Source: JALORV01 sp963766365 (GTDB lineage: Bacteria; Pseudomonadota; Gammaproteobacteria; Burkholderiales; Burkholderiaceae_F). Taken from it: a DNA stretch of 31,496 bases. The notes under the pieces were generated by a model that saw nothing but the letters and a program-made list of their open reading frames with translations, was not told the origin of the DNA and did not search any database. Below, in pieces: positions 10,227-17,386 of the stretch. A program made the position numbers and the translations under genes. Within the stretch, counting starts at the first letter, position 1; the number at the start of each line of letters is the position of its first letter. The DNA lies in assembly GCA_963766365.1 (NCBI GenBank), contig CAVXZK010000008.1, positions 1 to 31,496 of the forward strand, given 5' to 3'.

Positions 10227-11723
10227 TTACTGCTCCGCGGACTCGAACCAGTGAGCGCGCGCGGCCATGATCAGCTTGCTGGCGCGCTCATCGTCGATGC
10301 CCGTCATTTCAGTCAGCTCGTCGACGGCCAGTTCGCCCAGGTCGTCACGCGTGCGGATCGAGTTTTCGGCCAGCTTGGCGGCCAGGTCGTCGTCCATGTC
10401 CTCGAGATCCAGCAGGTCCTTCTCGGCCTGCTCGAGATTCTCTTCGCGCTTGATCGCCTCGGTCAGAAGCGCATTGCGGGCGCGGTTGCGCAGCTCCTCG
10501 ACCGTTTCCTCGTCGAAGGCCTCGATTTCCATCAACTCGTTGACCGGCACGTAGGCGATCTCCTCGAGCGTCGAGAAGCCCTCCTGAATCAGGATGTTGG
10601 CGATTTCCTCGTCAACGTCGAGCTTGTCGATGAAGGTCTGGCGCACGCCAACCTGCTCGCTTTCCTGCTTCTGCGCCGATTCCTCGGCCGTCATGATGTT
10701 GATCTGCCAGCCGGTGAGCTCGGACGCGAGCCGCACGTTCTGGCCGCTACGGCCGATCGCGATCGCGAGGTTGTCCTCGTCGACCACGACGTCCATCGCG
10801 TGCTTGTCCTCGTCGACGACGATCGAGCTGACGTTGGCCGGGGCCAGTGCGCCGATGACGAACTGGGCCGGATCGTCCGACCACAGCACGATGTCGACAC
10901 GCTCACCGGCGAGCTCGTTCGTAACCGCCTGCACGCGCGAGCCGCGCATGCCGACACAGGTGCCAATCGGATCGATGCGGCGATCGTTGGTCCAGACGGC
11001 AATCTTTGCGCGCACACCCGGGTCGCGCGCGGCCGACTTGATCACCAGCAGGCCCTGCTCGATTTCCGGCACTTCGAACTCGAAGAGCTTCATCACGAAC
11101 TCGGGCGAAGTGCGCGACAGGATCACCTGCGGTCCACGCGCCAGCCGGTCGATCTTCTGTACGTAGGCGCGACAACGATCGCCGATGCGCAGGTTCTCCT
11201 TCGGAATCATCTCGCTGCGCGGCAGGCGGGCTTCCACCTTGCCGATCTCGATGATGGCGTCACCTTTGTCCATGCGCTTGATCGTGCCATTGACGATCTG
11301 GTCGCCACGCGCCAGGAAGTCGCTCAGCAGTTGCTCGCGCTCGGCGTCGCGGATCTTCTGCAGAATCACCTGCTTGGTGTCCTGCGCGAAGCGCCGGCCG
11401 CTCGCCACGTCCTGGCGGGGCAGCAGCTCCTCGATGTGCTCATCGATCTCGATGTCGGCGATCTGATCGCGCGCGTCGGACAGGATGATCTGGTGGCCCG
11501 GCTCCTGCAGGCCGGCTTCATCCGGCACCACGAGCCAGCGACGATAGGCGTCGTACTCGCCGGTCTCGCGATCGACCGCGACCCTGATGTCGACGTCCTC
11601 CTCGGCGAACAGTTTCTTCGTCGCCATCGCCAGCGCGGACTCGAGCGCACCGAAGACCGTTTCCCTGGGAACGTTCTTCTCGCGCGCCAGCGCATCCACC
11701 AGCAGCAGAATTTCTCGGCTCAT
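10227..11723 (-). CDS. nusA: transcription termination/antitermination factor NusA
   Basis: NusA binds RNA polymerase and nascent RNA and controls pausing, intrinsic termination and antitermination. The 498 residues show the N-terminal polymerase-binding domain (1-130), an S1 domain (about 139-203, with MDKGDAIIEIGKVEARLP), KH1 (GTCVGMRGSRV at 254-264), KH2 (IAIGRSGQNVRL at 321-332) and a C-terminal part with two acidic helix-hairpin-helix repeats (about 365-498, the second ending TGIDDERASKLIMAAR). The length matches proteobacterial NusA with two acidic repeats. The ATG lies 6 bases after the rimP stop and its AAGGAG site overlaps the end of rimP, so the genes are co-transcribed and probably translationally coupled. 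NusA may feed back on the leader terminator upstream of rimP (inference). Confidence 0.97.
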   Translation of the reverse strand: MSREILLLVDALAREKNVPRETVFGALESALAMATKKLFAEEDVDIRVAVDRETGEYDAYRRWLVVPDEAGLQEPGHQIILSDARDQIADIEIDEHIEELLPRQDVASGRRFAQDTKQVILQKIRDAEREQLLSDFLARGDQIVNGTIKRMDKGDAIIEIGKVEARLPRSEMIPKENLRIGDRCRAYVQKIDRLARGPQVILSRTSPEFVMKLFEFEVPEIEQGLLVIKSAARDPGVRAKIAVWTNDRRIDPIGTCVGMRGSRVQAVTNELAGERVDIVLWSDDPAQFVIGALAPANVSSIVVDEDKHAMDVVVDEDNLAIAIGRSGQNVRLASELTGWQINIMTAEESAQKQESEQVGVRQTFIDKLDVDEEIANILIQEGFSTLEEIAYVPVNELMEIEAFDEETVEELRNRARNALLTEAIKREENLEQAEKDLLDLEDMDDDLAAKLAENSIRTRDDLGELAVDELTEMTGIDDERASKLIMAARAHWFESAEQ

Positions 11724-11729
11724 TGCGGT

Positions 11730-12314
11730 CTACTCCTTGCCCCCGCCCCTGAAGTTCAGTTCAGGTACCAGCTTTGCTTTCTCAACGTCGGCGAGCGCGA
11801 ATTCCACTGTTGCGCCCTCCGCTGCCCCAACCTTCTTGCCCGACCCCTTGCCCGCAGCCGGCTTCCTGCCGCTTATGCGCGCTCCCGAGCCTGAAGCCCT
11901 GGCCGCGACTTCGGCGATCAGTTGCATGCGCACCCGCTCCGCCCCGCGCTCGCCCACGACCTCGAGCAACCGTCCGTGCAGTTTCCTACGACCGCCCGTG
12001 GTGGCCTGCGGTGCGTACAACTGCACCTGCGCCTCGGCCCCGGCGAAACGCACGAAATCCCGCGCCTGCTTCAACGGCCGGTCCAGCCCCGGCGACGACA
12101 CTTCGAGCCGCGCGTACTCAACATCTTCGACCGCGAAAAGGTGCGTCAGGTGCCGGCTCACGCGCTCGCAGTCGGCCAGCCCGATGCCGCCCTCACGATC
12201 GATCGTCACCCGCAGCAGACCGCCCGCCAGGCGCTCGGCCTCGACGAACTCGTAACCGAGTCCTTCGACGGTCCGCCCGATCGTTTCTGATACTGCTGCC
12301 GCAACACCTGCCAT
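11730..12314 (-). CDS. rimP: ribosome maturation factor RimP
   Basis: RimP helps assemble the 30S ribosomal subunit. I place the start at ATG 12314 because GAGGTG lies 8 bases upstream and the protein then opens MAGVAAAVSETIGRTVEGLG, as expected for the family; a longer frame to 12407 would run through the leader terminator. The 194 residues include the conserved RVTIDREGGIGLADCERVSR, the SSPGLDRPL motif and a second Sm-like domain. A Lys/Gly-rich insert (GRKPAAGKGSGKK) near the end makes it longer than the usual 150-170 residues. It is the first gene of the rimP-nusA-infB operon. Confidence 0.93.
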   Translation of the reverse strand: MAGVAAAVSETIGRTVEGLGYEFVEAERLAGGLLRVTIDREGGIGLADCERVSRHLTHLFAVEDVEYARLEVSSPGLDRPLKQARDFVRFAGAEAQVQLYAPQATTGGRRKLHGRLLEVVGERGAERVRMQLIAEVAARASGSGARISGRKPAAGKGSGKKVGAAEGATVEFALADVEKAKLVPELNFRGGGKE

Positions 12315-12519
12315 CGCCCGATCACCTCGAAAACGGCGTGGCCCACCATCCGCGCCGAACTGCTCTGCAATGCAGCCCGGAAATAAAAAATGGGCTCGAG
12401 AGCCCATCCGTTGAATTCAACAGGCTTGCGCAATCACAGCCGCTTTCGCCGCTGCCTTGGTGACTGACTGCGCAACCGACGCCCGACGATCGAATCTCGA
12501 TCACCGCGCACTTCGGCAA
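12315..12519 (-). ncRNA. probable rimP leader RNA (attenuator)
   Basis: About 205 bases of transcript separate the promoter from the rimP start, and an intrinsic terminator lies inside this leader. Other paired segments are visible, such as gcgcaaccgacg / GGTGACTGACTGCGC surroundings and a GCGGCGAAAGCGGC hairpin. A conserved leader of this kind upstream of rimP is known in Proteobacteria (the rimP-leader RNA family, recalled and not searched). The assignment rests on position, promoter and terminator, not on a covariance match. Confidence 0.55.
12381..12407 (-). terminator. intrinsic terminator in the rimP leader
   Basis: Read on the minus strand, ATGGGCT-CTCG-AGCCCAT forms a perfect 7-base-pair stem with a 4-base loop, followed directly by TTTTTTATTT. 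It lies 67 bases before the rimP start and after the promoter of the same operon, so it would stop transcription before rimP unless read-through is allowed. This is the layout of an attenuator. Confidence 0.85.
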
Positions 12520-12525
12520 CCGTGC

Positions 12526-12554
12526 ATTATAGGGGCGTATCCGCGCCGCAACAA
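12526..12554 (-). promoter_or_regulatory. sigma-70 promoter of the rimP-nusA-infB operon
   Basis: On the minus strand TTGTTG (12554-12549) and a perfect TATAAT (12531-12526) are separated by 17 bases. Transcription would begin near 12519 and enter the leader. rluB ends at 12589, just upstream. Confidence 0.8.
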
Positions 12555-12588
12555 GCGCCGCGCGGCCCTTCCGTCCTAGGCAGGCAGG

Positions 12589-14184
12589 CTAGTAGGAAGA
12601 GCCCGGCGGTTTGCCACGGCGGAACCGGGCAGGCCGGCCGTTGTTGGGCAGTCCGTGACCGGCGGCGATGTAGTTGACGCTGCTGGTCATCGGGTCCGGC
12701 TGGCGCGGCGGGCGATTGCCCTGGGGCTTGCCCTTGCCACGGCCCTGACCCTGGCCTTGACCGAAGCCACGGCCCTGCCCTTGTCCCTGCCCTTGACCGA
12801 AGCCCCGGCCCTGTCCCTGTCCCTGGCCATAGCCCGGCGCCTGGCCGAAACCGCTGATCGGGCTGTAGCTCTGGCCGCCCGGAACGAGATTCTGGCCCTG
12901 TCCAAAGCCCTGCCCGGGGCCTTGCGGGCGCCCGCGGTGCTTCGGGCCGCCCTTGCCGCGTCCGCCCTTGCCAGCGTGCGGCTGGCCACCGCGACTGCGG
13001 ACCTCGTCGATGGACATTCCCAGATCGTGCACCCAGGCCTGTACCCATTCCGGCGCCAGCTCGTAGAAACGGCCCCGGGCCAGCGTGCGCGGCAGCTGGA
13101 TCGCACCGAAACGGATGCGGATGAGGCGGCTCACGGTCAACCCGAGCACATCGAAGATGCGCCGCACTTCACGATTGCGGCCTTCGGCAAGCGCGACGCG
13201 GTACCAGTGATTCACGCCCTGGCCGCCGGCGTCCTCGACCTTGCTGAACTTCGCCGGCCCGTCCTCGAGCTGCACGCCGTCGAGCAGCTGCTGGCGCTGC
13301 TGCTCGGTCAGTTCGCCGAGCACGCGCACGGCGTACTCGCGCTCGACCTCGTAGCGGGGGTGCATCAGCCGATTCGCCAGTTCGCCGGAGGTCGTGAAAA
13401 GGATCAGGCCCTCGGTGTTCAGGTCGAGCCGGCCCACGGCGACCCAGCGGCCTCCGGAGACCTTCGGCAACTTTTCGAAAACGGTGCGGGCGCTCGCCCG
13501 GGTCGTCCTGCGTGACGATTTCGCCCACTGGCTTGTGATACAGCAGGACGCGCGGCGGCCGCCCGCCGGCCACCCGGCGCTGCAGCGGCCTGCCGTTGAC
13601 CTTGACCTGGTCGTTCGGCATCACGCGCTGGCCGATGTGCGCCGGCTCGCCATTGACCGACACGCGGCCGGCAATGATCAGTTCTTCCATATCGCGGCGC
13701 GAGCCGATGCCCGCGTCCGCCAGCACCTTGTGCAACTTTTCCGACTGCGCGTTCAGCGCCTGCTTGGCCGCGCGGCGACCGCGCTCGAGCAACTCGCGGG
13801 GCAGCGCCACCTCGGCCATCGCCGCCGGATTGATGTCGTCGCCTTCACCAGCCAGGGGCAGCGGCGGCACGTCAGGCGCCGCGGCGCTCGGAGGGGCACT
13901 CGTCGAGGCACCCGTCGGAGCGTTTGCCGGTGCACCGCGATCCGCGTCGCCGCCACGGCCACCACGACCGCGACGGCGGCGGCCATTCGGACTGCGCTGC
14001 CGCTTTCGCCGTCACCACCGCCTTCCGGGCCACGCCCGGACGCCACCGCGACGTTGCCATTGACTTCGGCATCGAGAGCATCGTCGGCGCTGTCATCGCG
14101 GGTAGCCGCTGCGTCGGCCGGGCCGGGCGGCATACGGTTGTGATCGGTGTCGTCGTCGTCGTCGGGATACGGGGAGGTGCTCAT
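12589..14184 (-). CDS. rluB: 23S rRNA pseudouridine synthase RluB-like, two frameshifts
   Basis: RluB converts U2605 (E. coli numbering) of 23S rRNA to pseudouridine. The product, about 530 residues after frame repair, has an acidic start (DDDDD near residue 10), a basic RNA-binding stretch rich in Arg and Gly (about 60-85), an S4 domain (about 146-200, KLHKVLADAGIGSRRDMEEL), and the synthase domain with catalytic Asp in GRLDLNTEG near residue 254. A Gly/Gln/Phe-rich tail with repeated GQGQGQGRGFGQ units runs from about 430. The reading frame breaks at 14004-14006 (TTT here, AAAA in the left arm) and at about 13487 (one extra C). The left arm keeps both places in frame, so sequencing error is the likely cause. 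The start lies 11 bases after the scpB stop. Confidence 0.88.
12730..12830 (-). repeat. Gly-Gln codon repeat in the RluB tail
   Basis: Short tandem units coding GQGQGQGRGFG, built on the codons GGC/GGT and CAG/CAA, are present. The left-arm copy has one Gln-Gly pair fewer (6 bases), either a slippage difference or a read error. The encoded tail is low-complexity and probably disordered. Confidence 0.75.
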
Positions 14185-14195
14185 CGGGATAGGTT

Positions 14196-14888
14196 CTAGG
14201 CGGGAGTCGCGGCCGAGAGGGTCGGAGGAGGTGCGGAATCAGCGGTGTACTCGGCATCCGCCGCCGCAATTGCTGGGGACGACGGCTCAGCGTCGGCCTC
14301 GGCAGGGTTTTCCGCGGTCACCGCGATGTCGCGCGTGGCCTCGGCAAACTGGAGTTCGAATTCAGGAGCAACCGTCGCGCCCTCTTCAAGGACCGGCAGT
14401 TCTTCAAGCGAGCGCAGCCCGAGGTCGTCGAGGAAGGCTCGCGTCGTCGCGAACAGCGCGGGGCGGCCCGGCGCCTCGCGGTGGCCGATGACCTCCACCC
14501 ATCCGCGCTCCTCGAGCGTCTTGATCACGGGGCTGGAGACCGTCACGCCGCGGATCTCTTCGATATCACCCCGAGTGACCGGCTGGCGGTACGCAATGAT
14601 CGCCATCGTCTCAAGCACCGCGCGTGAATACTTTGGCGCCTTTTCCGGATTCAGGCGGTCCAGGTACGGCCGCATGGCGGCAGAACTCTGGAAGCGCCAG
14701 CCCGAGGCCAGTGCCACCAGTTCCACGCCGCGGCCGGCCCAGTCCGCACGCAGCTCATCGAGCAGCACGCGCAGCGTGTCGGCGTTGATCTCGTCATCGA
14801 ACATGCGCCGCATCTCGGAGAGCGAGAGTGGCTGCTCGGCGGTCAACAGCGCCGCTTCGAGCACGAGCTTGGCTTCTTGCGTATTCAT
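14196..14888 (-). CDS. scpB: segregation and condensation protein B
   Basis: ScpB is the winged-helix partner of ScpA in the SMC/MukB-type condensin that organises and segregates chromosomes. I chose ATG 14888 because GGGAGA lies just upstream and the product starts MNTQEAKLVLEAALLTAEQP, the usual family start; an upstream extension to 15119 is not conserved in character. The 230 residues contain YSRAVLETMAIIAYRQPVTR (about 87-106), EIRGV and GRPALFATT (about 141-149). An Ala/Glu-rich tail follows residue 185. rluB starts 11 bases downstream. scpA, usually the gene before scpB, is not in the window; the upstream neighbour is a small membrane protein after a 319-base gap. Confidence 0.95.
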   Translation of the reverse strand: MNTQEAKLVLEAALLTAEQPLSLSEMRRMFDDEINADTLRVLLDELRADWAGRGVELVALASGWRFQSSAAMRPYLDRLNPEKAPKYSRAVLETMAIIAYRQPVTRGDIEEIRGVTVSSPVIKTLEERGWVEVIGHREAPGRPALFATTRAFLDDLGLRSLEELPVLEEGATVAPEFELQFAEATRDIAVTAENPAEADAEPSSPAIAAADAEYTADSAPPPTLSAATPA

Positions 14889-15125
14889 CGTCTCCCGTTC
14901 GGAGAGAAGCTGGAAGTCGACCCGATGCGCGCCACGCGCCGGTTCAAGCGAAAACCGGATGCGCCACAGCGCCGCAATCGACTGCCTGGAAAGCGTTGGA
15001 AGCGGAGTCCGAAGACCGCGGAGAGCGGCAAGCGTGTTGTTGTTGGAGCCTGCTACGCGCGGAGTCGGACGATCCGGCAACTCAAGTCGGCCCGGGCGAA
15101 AACGCAACCGCAGTGCCAACGAAAC

Positions 15126-15141
15126 CTGATTTGAAAATCAG
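15126..15141. repeat. 16-base perfect palindrome upstream of scpB
   Basis: CTGATT-TGAA-AATCAG forms a 6-base-pair stem. It lies at the expected start of the scpB transcript, just after the possible promoter. I tested it as a tRNA anticodon arm and the pairing does not fit. It could be an operator or a 5' transcript hairpin. Confidence 0.4.
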
Positions 15142-15167
15142 TCTATCACAGCGCTTCGAGTCAACAA
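15140..15167 (-). promoter_or_regulatory. possible scpB-rluB promoter
   Basis: On the minus strand TTGTTG (15167-15162) and TAGACT (15145-15140) are 16 bases apart. This would give a long leader of about 250 bases before scpB at 14888. The 14889-15139 stretch otherwise shows no convincing gene. Confidence 0.35.
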
Positions 15168-15207
15168 GCATTTCTGTTGCCGCTCATCCAGAGAGTCGAC
15201 TGACAAT

Positions 15208-15501
15208 TCAAATGCGGGGTGCCCGGGCGCGGCCACGCACGATCACGACGAGGCTCGCCAACGTGAGCAGAAGCAGCACTGGATAGAGCAACAGCAAGTC
15301 GACACGGATATTGCACTCCCCCGAGCACAGGATCCTCAGCTTCATGCCGAGTTCGTAAGGGAAGTAGGCAATCCAGAGCAGCGCGGTGGCCAGCACCACG
15401 CGACGGCGACCTCTTATGTAGAAGTAGCCGAACACGGCGGCCGGCACGAGTGCAAGTGCAGGCCAGCCGATGAAGATGCCAAGAAGGATGCCGGGGTCCA
15501 C
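15208..15501 (-). CDS. small hypothetical membrane protein
   Basis: A 97-residue protein of unknown function with three hydrophobic segments: about residues 3-28 (ILLGIFIGWPALALVPAAVF), 37-52 (VVLATALLWIAYFPYE) and 68-86 (DLLLLYPVLLLLTLASLVVI). Basic residues between and after them suggest a cytoplasmic C-terminus ending RGRARAPRI. Two cysteines flank the third segment (CSGEC). GTG 15501 is preferred because GGAG lies 3 bases upstream and translation begins directly at the first membrane segment; an ATG at 15537 would add 12 residues but lacks a ribosome-binding site. The frame is kept in the left-arm copy. No family is recognised. Confidence 0.6.
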   Translation of the reverse strand: MDPGILLGIFIGWPALALVPAAVFGYFYIRGRRRVVLATALLWIAYFPYELGMKLRILCSGECNIRVDLLLLYPVLLLLTLASLVVIVRGRARAPRI

Positions 15502-15840
15502 GAACTCCTGCTTTCGATAACGAAGTGACGCGAGCATCGCGCAACGAACTCGGGCCTGATCTGCCGATTACAAGCCGCTCGATATCACCTGGCTTCCGCC
15601 AGATGAAACTTTGCATGACCCGAATGGGAAGAGTTCCCATTGTCCAAGCAAAGCTCGTCCGAGTGAACCAGGCGAAATCGTTCGTCCAGTGACCGCCGGT
15701 TCTTCGGCCCACTGATTTCTGGAAAGATGGCTCTTCGCATCGCCGCGGACTTTGGCTGAGTGAAGCGGTTCAATCCACCTCAAGCTCTGTCGACTGCGTG
15801 AACGACGTCCCTCGTCGGGGAAAGTCGTGTGCGCACATGG
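15502..15840. other. gap between the small membrane gene and tetR, no gene seen
   Basis: About 340 bases with stops in all plausible frames and no strong promoter or terminator that I can defend. The left-arm copy lacks about 95 bases of it (around 15675-15770). Confidence 0.6.
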
Positions 15841-16446
15841 TCAACGTTTCGGAGGCCGTGCTTTGCGGCGCGACGTTGATGGGTCGGGCTCAACGAGTTC
15901 AGCCAGCCACGCCCCCGCCTCACGGAACGGCCGGCTCGATCGCTCGGCACGTGCACGGATGTAGGCGCCTTCGATCGCCGTCAGCACCAGTCCAGCGAAG
16001 GACCGTGAACGCCGCGCATCGCCCATGTCGATGTGCTGCGCGATCAACTCCACCCAGCGATCGAACGTCGCGCCCACTACCGCACGCAGCGCCTCGTGGT
16101 CGCCGTCGAGGTCGAGGCACACAGTTCCGAATGCGCAGCTCTTGCGGAAGTCAGCGCTTTCGACCCGCTGCCCGAAGGCGTCGAACAGGCGCCTCACCTT
16201 AGCGGCGGGAGTTCTGCCGGCGGCGAGCGCTTCCTCGATGAAGCGCATAACCCGCGGCGAATAGGTTTCCAGCGCCTCGGTGACGACCTGCTGCTTGCCG
16301 TTGGGAAAGAAGTAGTAGACGGACCCCTTCGGCGCGGCGCTTTCGCGCACGATCTCGTTGATGCCCGCGCCCGACAGGCCGGAACCACGCATCAGCTCGA
16401 TCGCCGCCTCGATCATGCGCTGGCGGCTTCCAGGTACTGCCTGCAT
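15841..16446 (-). CDS. TetR-family repressor (LmrA/YxaF-like)
   Basis: A DNA-binding repressor of 201 residues. The N-terminal helix-turn-helix is at about 24-47 (LSGAGINEIVRESAAPKGSVYYFF), where the YYFF after the recognition helix is typical of TetR proteins. The C-terminal ligand domain has the CAFGTVCLDLDGDHEALRAV pattern seen in the LmrA/YxaF branch (from memory). I chose ATG 16446; an in-frame TTG at 16461 lies closer to the operator and has no better ribosome-binding site. It is divergent from the aldolase gene at 16516 with the palindromic operator between them, so it very likely represses that operon and itself, with release by a small ligand. Confidence 0.9.
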   Translation of the reverse strand: MQAVPGSRQRMIEAAIELMRGSGLSGAGINEIVRESAAPKGSVYYFFPNGKQQVVTEALETYSPRVMRFIEEALAAGRTPAAKVRRLFDAFGQRVESADFRKSCAFGTVCLDLDGDHEALRAVVGATFDRWVELIAQHIDMGDARRSRSFAGLVLTAIEGAYIRARAERSSRPFREAGAWLAELVEPDPSTSRRKARPPKR

Positions 16447-16452
16447 CGTGCC

Positions 16453-16481
16453 TTGACTCAATAACTAGACCAGTCTATATA
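16453..16481 (+). promoter_or_regulatory. promoter of the aldolase-racemase operon
   Basis: TTGACT at 16453-16458 and TATATA at 16476-16481 are separated by 17 bases. The TetR operator occupies the spacer and touches the -10 element, so bound repressor would block RNA polymerase directly. Confidence 0.75.
16466..16477. promoter_or_regulatory. TetR-family operator
   Basis: TAGAC-CA-GTCTA is an inverted repeat in the 69-base divergent region. It resembles the AT-flanked TAGAC/GTCTA boxes known for LmrA/YxaF-type TetR regulators (recalled). An AT-rich flank (TATATATTA) follows on the aldolase side. Confidence 0.75.
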
Positions 16482-16515
16482 TTACGCACATCCCCAGCGA
16501 AGACAAGGTGCTGCC

Positions 16516-17280
16516 ATGAACGATGCCGCCGTTGAAGTCCGTGCCACCGTCAGCGCCGAGGAGTGGCAGTTACGCGTGGACCTCGCGGCCTGCTATCGGC
16601 TGGTGGCGATGTTTTGCTGGGATGACCTCATCTTCACGCACATCTCGGCACGCCTGCCCGGTCCGGACCATCACTTCCTCATCAACCCCTACGGGATGAT
16701 GTTCGACGAGATCACGGCCTCCAGCCTGGTGAAGATCGACCTGCACGGCAACAAGATCGCGCCGAGCCCCTACGAGATCAATCCGGCCGGCTTCACGATT
16801 CACAGCGCGATCCACGCCGCGCGAGACGATGCGCAATGCGTGCTGCATGTCCACAGCGTCAACGGCATCGCGGTCTCGGCCCAGGACCAGGGCCTGCTGC
16901 CGCTTTCGCAGCACTCGATGTTCGTGCTCTCGTCGCTGGCCTATCACGACTACGAGGGCGTCGCGCTCAACGAGGATGAGAAGCCGCGCCTGGTCGGTGA
17001 CCTCGGCGACAAGCGCTTCCTGATGCTGCGCAACCACGGCCTGCTGACGGTCGGACGCTCGGTCTCCGAGGCTTTCGTCGCGATGTACTTCTTCGAGGCT
17101 GCCTGCCTGATGCAGGTGCGTGCGCAGAGCGGCGGCGGCAAACTGCGCCATATCGGCAAAGGCCTCGTCGACGGCGCGCAGGAGCAATGGGAACGGGTGA
17201 CGCACGGTGCAGGCGGTAACCTGGCCTGGCCGGCCTTGCTGCGCAAGCTCGATCGCGTCGACAGCAGCTTCCGGCATTGA
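16516..17280 (+). CDS. class II aldolase/adducin family protein
   Basis: The family contains zinc-dependent aldolases, epimerases and decarboxylases acting on sugar phosphates and hydroxy acids. The 254 residues show THISAR (41-46), HSAIH (96-100), the metal-binding HVH (111-113) and the third metal histidine in LRNHGLLTVG (His174). Exact chemistry cannot be read from the motifs; many relatives are annotated only at family level. It starts 70 bases after the divergent tetR, under the promoter with the TetR operator, and is followed after 106 bases by a mandelate racemase gene in the same direction. A hydroxy-acid or decarboxylation step feeding or following the racemase is a reasonable guess only. 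A divergent partial copy lies at 1-502. Confidence 0.88.
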   Translation: MNDAAVEVRATVSAEEWQLRVDLAACYRLVAMFCWDDLIFTHISARLPGPDHHFLINPYGMMFDEITASSLVKIDLHGNKIAPSPYEINPAGFTIHSAIHAARDDAQCVLHVHSVNGIAVSAQDQGLLPLSQHSMFVLSSLAYHDYEGVALNEDEKPRLVGDLGDKRFLMLRNHGLLTVGRSVSEAFVAMYFFEAACLMQVRAQSGGGKLRHIGKGLVDGAQEQWERVTHGAGGNLAWPALLRKLDRVDSSFRH

Positions 17281-17386
17281 CGCAGCGGCCGGAGACCGTC
17301 GCCTGGCCCGTCGCATTCGACTGACTTCGCGTGGTCGGCGCGGGCGCGATCACGCCGCAGTAGGTTTCAGTTCGCAGGAGAAGACC

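Larger units (their letters stand above)
8400..17058. repeat. right arm of the inverted repeat (better-quality copy)
   Basis: This arm pairs with 1-8393 around the 6-base spacer. It carries intact rimP, nusA, scpB, tetR and most of the aldolase gene, so it is the better representation of the locus. It is not perfect: rluB has two single-base frameshifts here, and at both places the left arm has the in-frame version. Sequence after about 17058 has no counterpart in the left arm because the window starts there. Confidence 0.93.

Noticed and set aside
15120..15165. Possible tRNA (Sec or Ser) around TTTCAAAT / TTTGAAAA with a downstream TTCGAGTC
   Set aside because: The anticodon stem pairs only with a 4-, 6- or 8-base loop, and no matching acceptor or D arm is found on either strand.
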